A DNA stretch of 64,000 bases from Burkholderiales bacterium (GTDB lineage Bacteria > Pseudomonadota > Gammaproteobacteria > Burkholderiales > SG8-39): assembly GCA_027493935.1 (NCBI GenBank), contig JAOSJV010000001.1:1240001-1304000 (forward strand). Direction: 5' to 3'. The notes below the pieces were generated by a model. That model was not told where the DNA came from and made no database searches. It was given only the letters and a program-made list of their open reading frames with translations. Of this stretch, positions 1 through 13,900 are shown piece by piece; position 1 is the stretch's first letter; each line of letters starts with the position of its first letter. The translations under genes were made by a program, and so were the position numbers.

Positions 1-518
1 CCGCGCACGTGCATCTCGTAGATCACCATCTCGTTCCACGGGATCTGCGGGCGGCGGTCGTCGCCCCAGGTGAACGCAGGGTCGATGATCTTGCACTTCG
101 GCATCAGGGCGGCCGAGTCGCGCCGGTCGAACGACAGGTCCTCGGCCTTGTCGCCGATCTTGTAGCCGAAGTGCGCGTCGCTCCAGCGCAGCGCGCCGAC
201 GACGTTCCTCGCGTAGGGGTCCAGCACGAGCTTGTGCGGATTGAAGCGGTGCCCCTCCTCGGGTTTGTACGGACCGTGCACGCGGTAGCCGTAGAGCAGC
301 CCGGGGCGCGCCTCCGGCAGGTAGCAGTGCCAGACCTGGTCGGTCTGCTCGCGCAGCGCAATGCGCTGCAGCTCGCGCCGGCCGCCGACGTCGAAGATGC
401 ACAGCTCGACCTTCTCGGCGTGCTCGGAGAAGAGTGCGAAGTTGACCCCTTCGCCGTCCCAGGTCGTTCCGCGCGGGAAAGGCTTGCCCGGCCACACGGC
501 GCTGATCGGCGTGCTCAT
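1..518 (-). CDS. glgX: Glycogen debranching enzyme GlgX, 5' part
   Basis: Partial gene: the first about 172 codons are present and the rest lies beyond the left edge. The protein starts MSTPISAVWPGKPFPRG and continues with the isoamylase-type N-terminal CBM48 beta-sandwich (WDGEGVNFALFSEHAEKVEL, then YGYRVHGPY and NPHKLVLDPYA), as in GlgX/TreX debranching enzymes, which cut alpha-1,6 branches of glycogen in the cytoplasm. The catalytic GH13 core is not in the window. It is the last visible gene of a minus-strand glycogen/trehalose group and probably shares its transcription. The ATG at 516-518 is the only good start in frame. Identity is confident; full length cannot be judged. Confidence 0.9.
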   Translation of the reverse strand, partial: MSTPISAVWPGKPFPRGTTWDGEGVNFALFSEHAEKVELCIFDVGGRRELQRIALREQTDQVWHCYLPEARPGLLYGYRVHGPYKPEEGHRFNPHKLVLDPYARNVVGALRWSDAHFGYKIGDKAEDLSFDRRDSAALMPKCKIIDPAFTWGDDRRPQIPWNEMVIYEMHVR

Positions 519-662
519 CGGCGTTGCCGCGCGCGCTCGAGGCCCGCGCCCCGTCCGGCGCCTCCGGGCGCCGCGCTCCTCGTCACTCGAATCATTCGTC
601 CACTCTCGCTGCGATCGCAGCCGCGCGGCGCAGGCCCTGCGCCGCGCCCGCGCCCGTTTTGG

Positions 663-1346
663 TCAGTCCTCGTCCTGCTTCTCGCGCCGCGGCCACCACC
701 GCTCGAGCCGGTCGGCGGCCCAGTCCTTGCCGCCCAGGCCGAACGCGAGCGCGAGCCCGAAGACGACGCCGGCGAGCACGATCAGGAAGCTCTCGCGCAC
801 GATATCGCCCCCGACCTCGACCTGGTCGAGCACGATCAAGACGACGAAGGCCATGATGGCATAGCGGGCGAGCCGGCCGAGCAGCGGCGCGTCCTGGACG
901 CCGACGTTGCTGCAGTAGGCGCTCACCGCGTCGCCGACGAAGCGCGCGAAGTACGCCCCGAAGACGACGATCACCAGGGCGACCAGCACCTTCGGCACGA
1001 ACAGCACGACGCGGCCGAGCAGGTCGGCGACGTAGGCGAGCCCGAGGCCGTTGAACGCGATGATCAGCGCGGCGAGGATCACCAGCCAGTAGACGAGGAC
1101 CGCGACGATCTCGCTCGTCCCGTTCCTGATGCCGCCCTGCTCGAGGAAGGCGTCGACGCCGGCGCGCTCGGTGAGCACGTTGAAGTTGACCGCGCGCAGT
1201 CCCCGCACCACGGCGAACCGCGCCACTTTGGCGGCGAGCCAGCCGGCGACGAGGACCGCGATCGCCAGCGCGAGCCGCGGCAGGAACGCGCCGAGCTGGG
1301 CGAGGAACGCCCGCACCGGCTCGAGCAGCATGCTGACATTCTCCAT
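663..1346 (-). CDS. Small mechanosensitive-channel-like membrane protein (TM-helix repeat)
   Basis: A 227-residue inner-membrane protein with about five hydrophobic segments (roughly residues 22-45, 80-100, 112-135, 160-180 and 183-205). Glycine/alanine-rich helices of the kind ending VFGLALAFGLGGKDWAAD match the conserved TM-helix repeat found in MscS-related proteins. The soluble MscS beta domain is missing, so channel activity is not shown. The start is well fixed: a strong AGGAGG site lies 4 bases before the ATG at 1344-1346. It lies 13 bp after the maltokinase remnant and 144 bp before glgX on the same strand, suggesting cotranscription with the glycogen genes, perhaps as an osmotic-stress partner of trehalose metabolism (inference). 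A GC hairpin (623-647) follows its stop but has no T-tract on this strand. Confidence 0.75.
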   Translation of the reverse strand: MENVSMLLEPVRAFLAQLGAFLPRLALAIAVLVAGWLAAKVARFAVVRGLRAVNFNVLTERAGVDAFLEQGGIRNGTSEIVAVLVYWLVILAALIIAFNGLGLAYVADLLGRVVLFVPKVLVALVIVVFGAYFARFVGDAVSAYCSNVGVQDAPLLGRLARYAIMAFVVLIVLDQVEVGGDIVRESFLIVLAGVVFGLALAFGLGGKDWAADRLERWWPRREKQDED

Positions 1347-1359
1347 GGCACCTCCTATC

Positions 1360-4729
<3,370 letters not shown>

Positions 4730-5307
4730 GCAGGGTTCCTCTGCGCCCCGTTGCTGCTGATTCGTCCAAAGTGTCCGAAGGCGAGGCGAGCCGGCGCGCT
4801 GCGCTGACGCGCACCGCGCTGCGAGGGATCTCCAACGCCCCCTTCGTACTGATCGGCGCAGCCGCCCACGCCTCCGCGAGTTGCAGGCGCCACTCCGCCG
4901 GCTTCGCGGCCGCCCCGCCTCGGAGAGGAGGGGCCCCGCGCCTGCGGCGCCACCACCCCGGCCGCTGCGCGGCCACCCCTCCTCGGAGAGGAGGGGACAG
5001 AAGCGGGCGGCGCATCGCAGCACGACCATCCCCTCCTTTTCAGGAGGGGTGCCGCGCGAATGCGCGGCGGGTGGTTGCGGCCTTCGCACTGTTGCATGCA
5101 CCACCACCACCCCGGCCGCTGCGCGGCCACCCCTCCTCGGAGAGGAGGGGCCCGCGCCTGCGGCGCCACCACCCCGGCCGCTGCGCGGGCCACCCCTCCT
5201 CGGAGAGGAGGGGAGTGCGGTCGCAGGCGCCGGCCGAGCGCGGCCGCTCGAGCCCCTGCAGGCCGGATTCCGCCTCGTCAACCGATGTCGGATGGCATTG
5301 CGCATGG
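4730..5307. repeat. Hairpin repeat cluster in the glgE-treS gap
   Basis: A 578-bp gap without a gene. Between about 4916 and 5214 it holds several copies of a compound repeat. The core is a hairpin CCCCTCCT-CGGAG-AGGAGGGG-like unit (ends at about 4934, 4974-4997, 5130-5150 and 5193-5214), joined to CGGCCGCTGCGCGGCCA and CACCACCCC, with GCGCCTGCGGCGCC between units. A diverged copy at 5029-5050 has CCCCTCCT, loop TTTC, AGGAGGGG and is followed by GCCGCGCGAATGCGCGGC. Such interspersed palindromic repeats (REP-like) are common in GC-rich bacteria. Translated, they give spurious repeats such as [14 protein letters not shown]. Transcription of treS from glgE would have to cross these hairpins. I see nothing else in the rest of the gap. 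Confidence 0.8.
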
Positions 5308-7354
5308 TCACAGAAAGTAGTCGAAGTCGCGCTCGGTGCGCACCTTGCGCCGCAGGCGGAAGATCTGCGCCGGCGAGCGCGTCACGTCGAGGCTCACGAA
5401 GTTGCGCGCGCCGTGCCACAGGTAGCGCGCCCCGGTCAGGAGCTCGTGCATCTGGTAGGGCGAGCGCTCGTCGACGCCGAGCGCGGCGAGATCGAGCTCG
5501 ACCCAGCCCGACTGCGTGTGGTAGGGGTCGACGTTGACGACCGTCACGACGACGTTCTCGAGGTCCGGGGTGGCCTTCGCGTAGCAGATGATATGCTCGT
5601 TGTCGACCGGGAAGAAGGCGAGCGAGGCGTCCGACTGCAGCGCCGGGTTGTCGCGGCGGGCCTCGTTCACCCGCGCGATGAATCCGCGCAGGCTGTCCTC
5701 GCGCGCGAGGTCCCAAGCGCGGATCTGGTACTTCTCGGAGTCGAGATACTCCTCGCCGCCCGGGTCACGCGGTTTCGACTCCAGCAGCTCGAACGCCGGG
5801 CCGTAGATGCCGTAGCTCGCCGCGAGCGTCGCTGCCAGCACCAGGCGCGCCATGAACGCAGGCCGCCCGCCGAACTGCAGGTGCTCGGTCAGGATGTCCG
5901 GCGTGTTCGGCCACACGTTCGGCCGGAAGTACTCGCGCCCGGGGCCGCGGGCGAGCTCGGTGAAGTACTCGGTGAGCTCCCACTTGGTGTTGCGCCAGGC
6001 GAAGTAGGTGTAGGACTGCGTGTAGCCGAGCTTCGCCAGCCGGTGCATGACCTTCGGCCGGGTGAACGCCTCGGCGAGGAAGATCGCCTCGGGGTGTTGC
6101 CGCTTGAGCCGCGCGATTGCCCACTCCCAGAAGGCGAACGGCTTGGTGTGCGGGTTGTCGACGCGGAAGATCCTCACTCCCTCGGCCATCCAGAACTCGA
6201 ACACGCTCGCGAGCTCCTCCCACAGCGCGCGCCAGTCGTCGGTCTCGAAGTTGAAGGGGTAGATGTCCTGGTACTTCTTCGGCGGGTTCTCGGCGTACTG
6301 CACGGTCCCGTCCGGGCGCCAGCGGAACCACTCCGGGTGCTCCTTGACGTACGGATGGTCGGGGGCGCACTGGAAAGCGATGTCGAGCGCGATCTCGATG
6401 CCGAACTCGCGCGCGCGCGCGACGAGCCGACGGAAGTCCTCGAGCGTGCCGAGCTCGGGATGCAGCGACTTGTGGCCGCCCTCGGCTGCGCCGATCGCCC
6501 ACGGGCTGCCGACGTCCTCGGCGCTCGGCGCGAGCGAGTTGTTCTTCCCCTTGCGCTTCTCGCGGCCGATCGGATGGATCGGCGGGAAGTAGAGCACGTC
6601 GAAGCCGAGCTCGGCGACGTAGGGCAGGCGCGCCTCGACGTCGTGGAAGGTGCCGTGCGCGCCGGGCGTCGACGAGGCCGAGCGCGGAAAGAGCTCGTAC
6701 CAGGCGCTGAACCGCGCGCGCTCCGGATCGACCACGAGCGGGTACTCCACCGGGTGAACCCGCGCGAGACTGCGGTCCGGGTGACGCCGCGCGATCTCGA
6801 AGTGCTCCTCGTCGAGCCCCCACCGCCTTCAGCGCGGCGGCGTCGCCGCCGGCGCGCAGCCGTGCCGCCCACTCGGCGAGGCGCTTGCGCTCCGCGCCGT
6901 TCGCGCGCCTGGCCGCGCCCTCGATGAGCCCGGCGCCGACCAACGCGGCGACCCGGATGTCCTCCGGATCAACTCTGCGCGCGAGGTCGTGGTGCCACGA
7001 GAGGAAGTGGTCGACCCACGCGGTCACCGTGTAGCGGTAGCGCCCGAGCGCATCGACCAGGAAGCTGCCGCGCCAGCGGTCGTTGCCGAGGAAGCGCATC
7101 GGCGCCGCGCGCCATTCGGCGTCCTCCTCGCGCCGCCACAGCACGCAGGCGCCGATGGCGTCGTGGCCGTCGGCAAAACAGTCCGCCTCGACCTCGACGC
7201 GGTCGCCCAGCACCCGCTTGACGGCGAAGCGGCCGCCGTCGACCGCGGGGCTCACGCCCTCGATCACCACGCGGACGCGGCCGTCGGGCTCGCTCGCGGG
7301 CGCTCCCGCCGGCCGCCGGTCGTCCTTTCGGTTCGGCTTGCGCTCGGCGGCCAC
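5308..7354 (-). CDS. glgE: Alpha-1,4-glucan:maltose-1-phosphate maltosyltransferase GlgE
   Basis: Extends linear alpha-1,4-glucan with maltosyl units from maltose-1-phosphate (GH13_3). The N-terminal part ([12 protein letters not shown], then the [20 protein letters not shown] beta domain) and the catalytic part ([35 protein letters not shown] with the nucleophile Asp, [13 protein letters not shown] with the Glu) are in different frames. The switch is at the CCCCC run 6817-6821, where one base too many separates AALKAV from [15 protein letters not shown]. Removing one base gives about 681 residues, normal for GlgE. Every family motif is present, so this is likely an assembly error. It starts 1 bp after the glgB stop and is cotranscribed with glgC-glgB. 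Confidence 0.92.
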
Positions 7355-7355
7355 G

Positions 7356-9236
<1,881 letters not shown>

Positions 9237-9306
9237 TCGCGTCTCCCGGTGTCGTGGCCCGTCGCAGCCGTGCCGGCGGCGTCGCCGCCCGGCCGGCAGC
9301 CGCTCC

Positions 9307-10582
9307 TCACTGCAGGAGCGCCGGCCGGCTTGGGTCGAACTTCGTCGCGAACAGCGGCGAGAACGGCACGCCGCCCGCCGCTGCGCGCGCGACGACGACG
9401 ATCCCGCCCGGCGACGCGTGGAAGCGCCGCCGGTCCTCGGCGGGATCGTGGCCGATGCGGGCGCCTTCGGCGATCACGTTGTAGCGATCGACGATCGTCC
9501 GCCGCAGCCGCGCGCCGCGCTGCACGTGCACGTGATCCATGATCACGCAGTCTTCCCACCTCGGCCCCCGGATCGACGCGCACGCCGTAGCGCAGCACCG
9601 AGTTGGCGAGCCGCGCGCCTTCGATGCGGCAGCCCGAGGCGACCATCGAGTTCGAGATCTCGCCGCCGATGATGCGCGCGACCGGGCCGACGTAGCTGCC
9701 CGACTGGATCGGCCACAGCGGATTGTGCGTGTCGAAGCGCGGCTCGGCGCCGAGCAGGTCCTGGTGCGCCTCGAAGTAGGCCTCGAGCGAGCCGACGTCG
9801 CGCCAGTAGGCGGGCTCCTCGTATGCGCGCACGCCCGGCACCACGTTGGTCGCGAAGTCGTAGGCGTACAGCCGGTGCGTGGCGAGCATGCGCGGCAGCA
9901 CGTGGCGGCCGAAGTCGGTGCCGCCCTGCTCGCGCGCCTCGCCGAGCGCGCTCCTGAGGACCTGCGCGTTGAAGAGGTAGTTGCCCATCGAGGCGTAGGC
10001 ATGCGTCGGCCGGTCGGGCATCGGCGGCGGGTCGGCCGGCTTCTCGAGGAATTCGCGGATGCGGCCGTCGGCGTCGGCGCCGATGATGCCGAACGCGCCC
10101 GCCCGCTCGCGCGGCACCGGCAGTGCGGCGACCGTGGCGTCGGCGTCGCGCGCGCGGTGGAACTCGACCATCTGGCGCACGTCCATCCGGTAGACGTGAT
10201 CGGCGCCGAACACCGCGACGATGTCCGGATTGTGATGCGCGATGAGGTTCAGGTTCTGGTAGACCGCATCGGCGGTGCCCTGGAACCACGACGGTCCCTC
10301 GCGCATCTGCGGCGGCACGATCGTGATGAAGTGGTTCGGCACCACCGGCGAGAGCGCCCAGGAGCGCGCGACGTGCTCGATCAGCGACTGCGACTTGTAC
10401 TGGACTAGCAGGTAGATCGCGTGCATGCGCGAGTTGACCAGGTTGCTCAGCACGTAGTCGACGATGCGCGTGCCGCCGGCGAACGGCACCGCGGGCTTGG
10501 AGCGTCCCGAGGTGAGCGGCTGCAGGCGCGAGCCCTCGCCGCCGGCGAGCACCATCGCGAGAACTTCGGGTCGATGGGTCAT
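9307..10582 (-). CDS. glgC: Glucose-1-phosphate adenylyltransferase GlgC
   Basis: Makes ADP-glucose from glucose-1-phosphate and ATP, the committed step of glycogen synthesis. N-terminal nucleotide-binding motif [21 protein letters not shown] (residues about 9-29), then [41 protein letters not shown] and SMGNYLFN. The C-terminal beta-helix follows ([28 protein letters not shown]). One frame break at the CCC 9555-9557 separates VRVDPGAEV from EDCVIMDHV; removing one base restores about 424 residues. The ATG at 10580-10582 is chosen because GAGGAGG lies 6 bases upstream; an in-frame upstream extension has no counterpart in the family. First gene of the minus-strand glycogen group. No glgA is in the window. 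Confidence 0.94.
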
Positions 10583-10928
10583 GCGTGCCTCCTCGCGCAT
10601 CGGTCTTGTGCGCGCCTCATCTCGCGGCGCTGTGATCCGCGGACGTGCTGGAGCGGGCGCGCGTTCACGCGCATTCGCCGGCGTCCGGCCGTGTCGTCGT
10701 GGGAAGAGTCGCGCAGGCACGTCGTGCGCGCCGCCTCGCGTCGCGAGGGCGGAAAACTTTGCCGGGAGCGCCCCGGATCTCGTCAGGAGCCATCCGCCGC
10801 GACGAGCGCGAAGCGGCGAACGACACGCCGTGCCCGCGCGCCGGAGACTGCGTCAGTGCATCTCCCGCGCCGACTGGGTAAGTTTCCGGCCGCTATTCTA
10901 GCACAGCCGTGCGCCGCGCCCGCCCGGC
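10583..10928 (-). promoter_or_regulatory. Gap upstream of glgC with a candidate promoter
   Basis: A 346-bp stretch without a gene between mnhG and glgC, both read on the minus strand. Minus-strand TGC-TAGAAT (10895-10903) looks like an extended -10 element, about 28 bp downstream of the mnhG stop and about 310 bp upstream of the glgC ATG. No good -35 is seen at 17 bp. If real, it gives glgC its own promoter and a long leader. Nothing else stands out. Confidence 0.3.
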
Positions 10929-11258
10929 TCAGTCGCGACCGGCGCTGGACGCCTCCGGCAGCGGCGCGCGCGACCTGAGCCTCAGGCGCAGCGCCGCCCT
11001 GGCGAGCAGGTTCGCCGACACCGGGGCGGTGACGAACAGGAAGAGCGTGATCAGCAGCTCGTGCAGGCTAGTGCCCTCGATCGCGGTGAAGTAGATCATC
11101 GACGCGGTCAGCGTGCCGCCCACGCCGAGCGTCGTCGCCTTGGTCGGACCGTGCAGCCGCATGTAGAAGTCCGGCAGGCGCGCGAGGCCGATCGCGCCGA
11201 CCAGGGTGAAGAAAGCGCCGACCAGCAGGAAGAACGAAACGGCGATCTCGAGCAGCAT
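10929..11258 (-). CDS. mnhG: Na+/H+ antiporter subunit G (MnhG/MrpG)
   Basis: Small three-helix membrane subunit, 109 residues, of the Mrp multisubunit monovalent cation/proton antiporter. It begins MLLEIAVSFFLLVGAFFTLVGAIGLARLPDF and carries the family motif LARLPDFYMRLHGPTKATTLG. Helices are at about residues 5-27, 42-62 and 68-88. Last gene of the minus-strand mnhABCDEFG operon, 10 bp after mnhF. A second MnhG is at 17611-17949. Identity is secure; ion specificity (Na+, K+ or Ca2+) cannot be read from the sequence. Confidence 0.93.
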   Translation of the reverse strand: MLLEIAVSFFLLVGAFFTLVGAIGLARLPDFYMRLHGPTKATTLGVGGTLTASMIYFTAIEGTSLHELLITLFLFVTAPVSANLLARAALRLRLRSRAPLPEASSAGRD

Positions 11259-11268
11259 TCCGCGTCCC

Positions 11269-11538
11269 TCAGTGCATGACGTCGCCGCGCGCCACGTAGA
11301 GCGCGAGCGCTACCGTGCCGACGAAGCCCATCAGCGCGATCAGCAGCGCCGCCTCGAAGTAGACCTGCGTGCGCCAGGCGATGCCGGCGAGCACGATCAG
11401 CGCGACGGCGCTGATGTAGAGCGTGTCGAGGGCGAGGATGCGGTCCGGGAGGTCCGGGCCGCGCACGAGCCGCCATGCCGCGAGCAGCAGCGCGAGGCCG
11501 ACGGCGCCGAACGAAACGGTGATGGCGAAGGCTAGCAT
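11269..11538 (-). CDS. mnhF: Na+/H+ antiporter subunit F (MnhF/MrpF)
   Basis: An 89-residue three-helix membrane subunit of the Mrp antiporter. The typical MnhF core is VRGPDLPDRILALDTLYISAVALIV, followed by FEAALLIALMGFVGTVALALYVARGDV. The ATG (11536-11538) overlaps the 3' end of mnhE by 7 bases, the usual coupling within this operon. In the homologous complex MrpF packs with MrpG and MrpE beside the D subunit. Intact. Confidence 0.93.
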   Translation of the reverse strand: MLAFAITVSFGAVGLALLLAAWRLVRGPDLPDRILALDTLYISAVALIVLAGIAWRTQVYFEAALLIALMGFVGTVALALYVARGDVMH

Positions 11539-12023
11539 GCGAAGATCTCCAGCAGCGGGCGTTCGTAGCGCGACTTGATCTCGCGCGCGAGCCGGTCCGG
11601 GTCGTCCACGTCGAGCGCGTGCACCAGGATCCGCCGCCGATCCCGGCTCGGGTCGCACGAGACGGTGCCGGGCGTCATGGTCACGATGCTCGCCAGCAGC
11701 GCGACCGCGACCGGGTGCTCGACGTCGAGCGCGACCTCGACGAACGCCGGTCGCAGGCGCGCGGACGGCCCGAGCACGAGCCGCGCGACGCTGACGTTGG
11801 CGAGGACGATGTCCCACAGCACCACGAGCGCGAGGCGCACTGCCGCCCGCGGCCGGCGCAGCCGGACCGGCCGTTGGAAGAAGCGCCGCACCGCGAGCGG
11901 GATCACCACCGCGAGCAGGGCGCCGAGCAGGACGTGCCCGGCATCGACCGACCTGTTCAGCAGCAGCCACGCGACCAGCAGCACGCACGACGTGACCGGA
12001 TGCGGCAGCCAGCGTCGCGTCAT
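11532..12023 (-). CDS. mnhE: Na+/H+ antiporter subunit E (MnhE/MrpE)
   Basis: Membrane subunit of 163 residues: two to three N-terminal helices (TSCVLLVAWLLLNRSVDAGHVLLGALLAVV) and the conserved cytoplasmic part with SIVTMTPGTVSCDPSRDRRRILVHALDVDD. The TMTPGT motif is diagnostic for MnhE. The start ATG at 12021-12023 overlaps the mnhD stop by 4 bases. Intact and in the normal operon position. Confidence 0.93.
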   Translation of the reverse strand: MTRRWLPHPVTSCVLLVAWLLLNRSVDAGHVLLGALLAVVIPLAVRRFFQRPVRLRRPRAAVRLALVVLWDIVLANVSVARLVLGPSARLRPAFVEVALDVEHPVAVALLASIVTMTPGTVSCDPSRDRRRILVHALDVDDPDRLAREIKSRYERPLLEIFAC

Positions 12024-13556
12024 CGCGCCTCCCGCGGTCCGGGTCGATACGCTGGCGCCTGCGGCGACAGGACCGCATCGACGTACGCGCGGCGGTCGAG
12101 GACCTGCGCCGCGGTCGCGTCGGTGAACGACTTGAGCGGCGCGGCGCAGGCCACGACCAGCACCGCGGCCGCCACGAGCGCTACGGCCGGCGCTGCGGCG
12201 GCGCCCGCCTTCGCGGCGCCGGGCGGCTCGCTCGACACGCGCCAGAACACCGCCGAGCCCGCGCGCGCGACGCCGACCAGCGCGAGCAGGCCGGTCGCGA
12301 GGATCACGGTCCAGATCCACGGGCCGGCCGTCGCGTCGCGCGCTGCTTGCAGGATCATGAGCTTGCCCAGGAAGCCGGAGAACGGCGGCATGCCGACCAC
12401 GGACATGCCGGCGACCAGGAACAGCGCCCCGAGCAGCAGCGGCTGCGCGACCGGCCGGCCCGTCTCCAGCGCGTCTGCGGTCTCGCCGCGCTGCTGCGCG
12501 ATGAGCTCGCCGAGCAGGAACAGCGCGGCGATCACCAGCGTGCTCTGCACGAGGTAGAAGATTCCGGCGGCGACGCCGGCGGCGGTGAGCAGCCCGGCCG
12601 CCGCGAGCGCCGTGCCGACCGAAGCGACGGTCAGGTACGCGGCGAGGCCCGCGAGCGAGCGCGCGGCGAGCGCGCCGAGGATGCCGAGCGCGAGCGTCAC
12701 GAGCGCGGTGGGCACGAGCCAGGGCGCGGCGACGAGCGCGACGCCGCCTGCATCGGGGCCGAACACCTGGCCGTGGACGCGGATGATCGCGTACACGCCG
12801 ACCTTGGTCATGATCGAGAACAGCGCGGCCACCGGTGCCGCCGCCGACGCGTACGCGCCCGGCAGCCAGAAGTAGAGCGGGAAGAGCGCGGCCTTGACGC
12901 CGAACACCACCAGCAGCAGGAGCGCCCCCGCCGCGACGAGCGGCGCGTCCGCCGGACCCGCCTGCCCCGCGCGGACGGCGAGGTCGGCCATGTTGAGCGT
13001 CCCGGTGACCCCATAGAGCAGGCTCACGGCGATCAGGAACAGGGCGGAGGCGGCGAGATTGATCACCACGTAATGCAGCGCGGCGCGCAGCCGCGCACGG
13101 CCGAGCCCGTGGGCGAGCAGGCAGTAGGAGGCGATCAGCAGCACTTCGAAGAAGACGAACAGGTTGAAGAGATCGCCGGTGAGGAACGCGCCATTCAGCC
13201 CCATCATCTGGAACTGGAACAGGGGGTGGAAGTGGCGCCCGCGCGCATCCCAGCCTGCCGCGGCGTAGGCCATCGCAGCGAGTGCGACCACCGCGGTGAG
13301 CGTGAGCATCAGCGCGGCGAGACGGTCGACCACGAGCACGATGCCGAACGGGCCGGGCCAGCCGCCGAGGGCGGTAGGAGCGCACCTCGCCCGAGGCGCT
13401 CGCCGCGAGCAGGGCGAGCGCGACGGCGAGCTGCGCCGCGCACGCGCCGATCGCGACCGTGCGCTGCGCCGCGAGCCGTTCGACCGAGAGCGCGACGAGC
13501 AGTGCCGCCGCGGCGAGGGGCAGCAGCACGGGCAGGGCCGGCAGGTGCGCGATCAC
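12020..13556 (-). CDS. mnhD: Na+/H+ antiporter subunit D (MnhD/MrpD)
   Basis: Proton-translocating subunit related to complex I NuoM/N (Proton_antipo_M fold). The N-terminus MIAHLPALPVLLPLAAAALLV and the main part (FNLFVFFEVLLIASYCLLAHG, GVKAALFPLYFWLPGAYASA, ALFSIMTKVGVYAIIR, LAAYLTVASVGTALA) are in different frames. The break is at the GGG 13369-13371, where an extra base separates GEVRSY from LGGWPGPFGIVLVVD. With one base removed the protein has about 511 residues, normal for MnhD. The Lys in the FGVKAALFP helix and the later MTKVG Lys are both present. GTG start, overlapping the mnhC stop by 4 bases. Confidence 0.9.
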
Positions 13557-13900
13557 GGGATCTCCCGTTCGGCCGGACTCCCGCCGCCGTCGACGTGGTC
13601 GCCGCCGGTCTCGCGGCAGACCCTGATTGCGAGCGCGAGGACGTACGCGATCATGCCGAAGCCGATGACGATCGCCGTCAGCACGAGCGCCTGCGGAAGC
13701 GGGTCCGCGTAGCCCGTGCTCCCCGGCTTGATGATCGGCGCGCCGCCGAGCGTCAGCCGGCCCATCGCGAAGATGAAGAAGTTCACCGCGTAGGAGAGGA
13801 GCGCGAGGCCGAGCACGACCGGAAAGGTCCGTCCGCGCAGCAGCAGGTACACGCCGCAGGCGGCGACCAAGCCGATGCCGGAGGCGACCAGGAGCTCCAT
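13553..13900 (-). CDS. mnhC: Na+/H+ antiporter subunit C (MnhC/MrpC)
   Basis: NuoK-like subunit of 115 residues with three helices: VASGIGLVAACGVYLLLRGR, FPVVLGLALLSYAVNFFIFAM and PLPQALVLTAIVIGFGMIAYVLAL. The PLPQALVLTAIVI motif is typical of MnhC. The start ATG (13898-13900) overlaps the last base of the preceding mnhA stop codon. Intact. Confidence 0.93.
   Translation of the reverse strand: MELLVASGIGLVAACGVYLLLRGRTFPVVLGLALLSYAVNFFIFAMGRLTLGGAPIIKPGSTGYADPLPQALVLTAIVIGFGMIAYVLALAIRVCRETGGDHVDGGGSPAEREIP

Noticed and set aside
623..647. Stem of 11 bp (GCGCGGCGCAG / CTGCGCCGCGC) after the small membrane protein gene
   Set aside because: No T-run follows on the transcribed (minus) strand, so it is not called a terminator.
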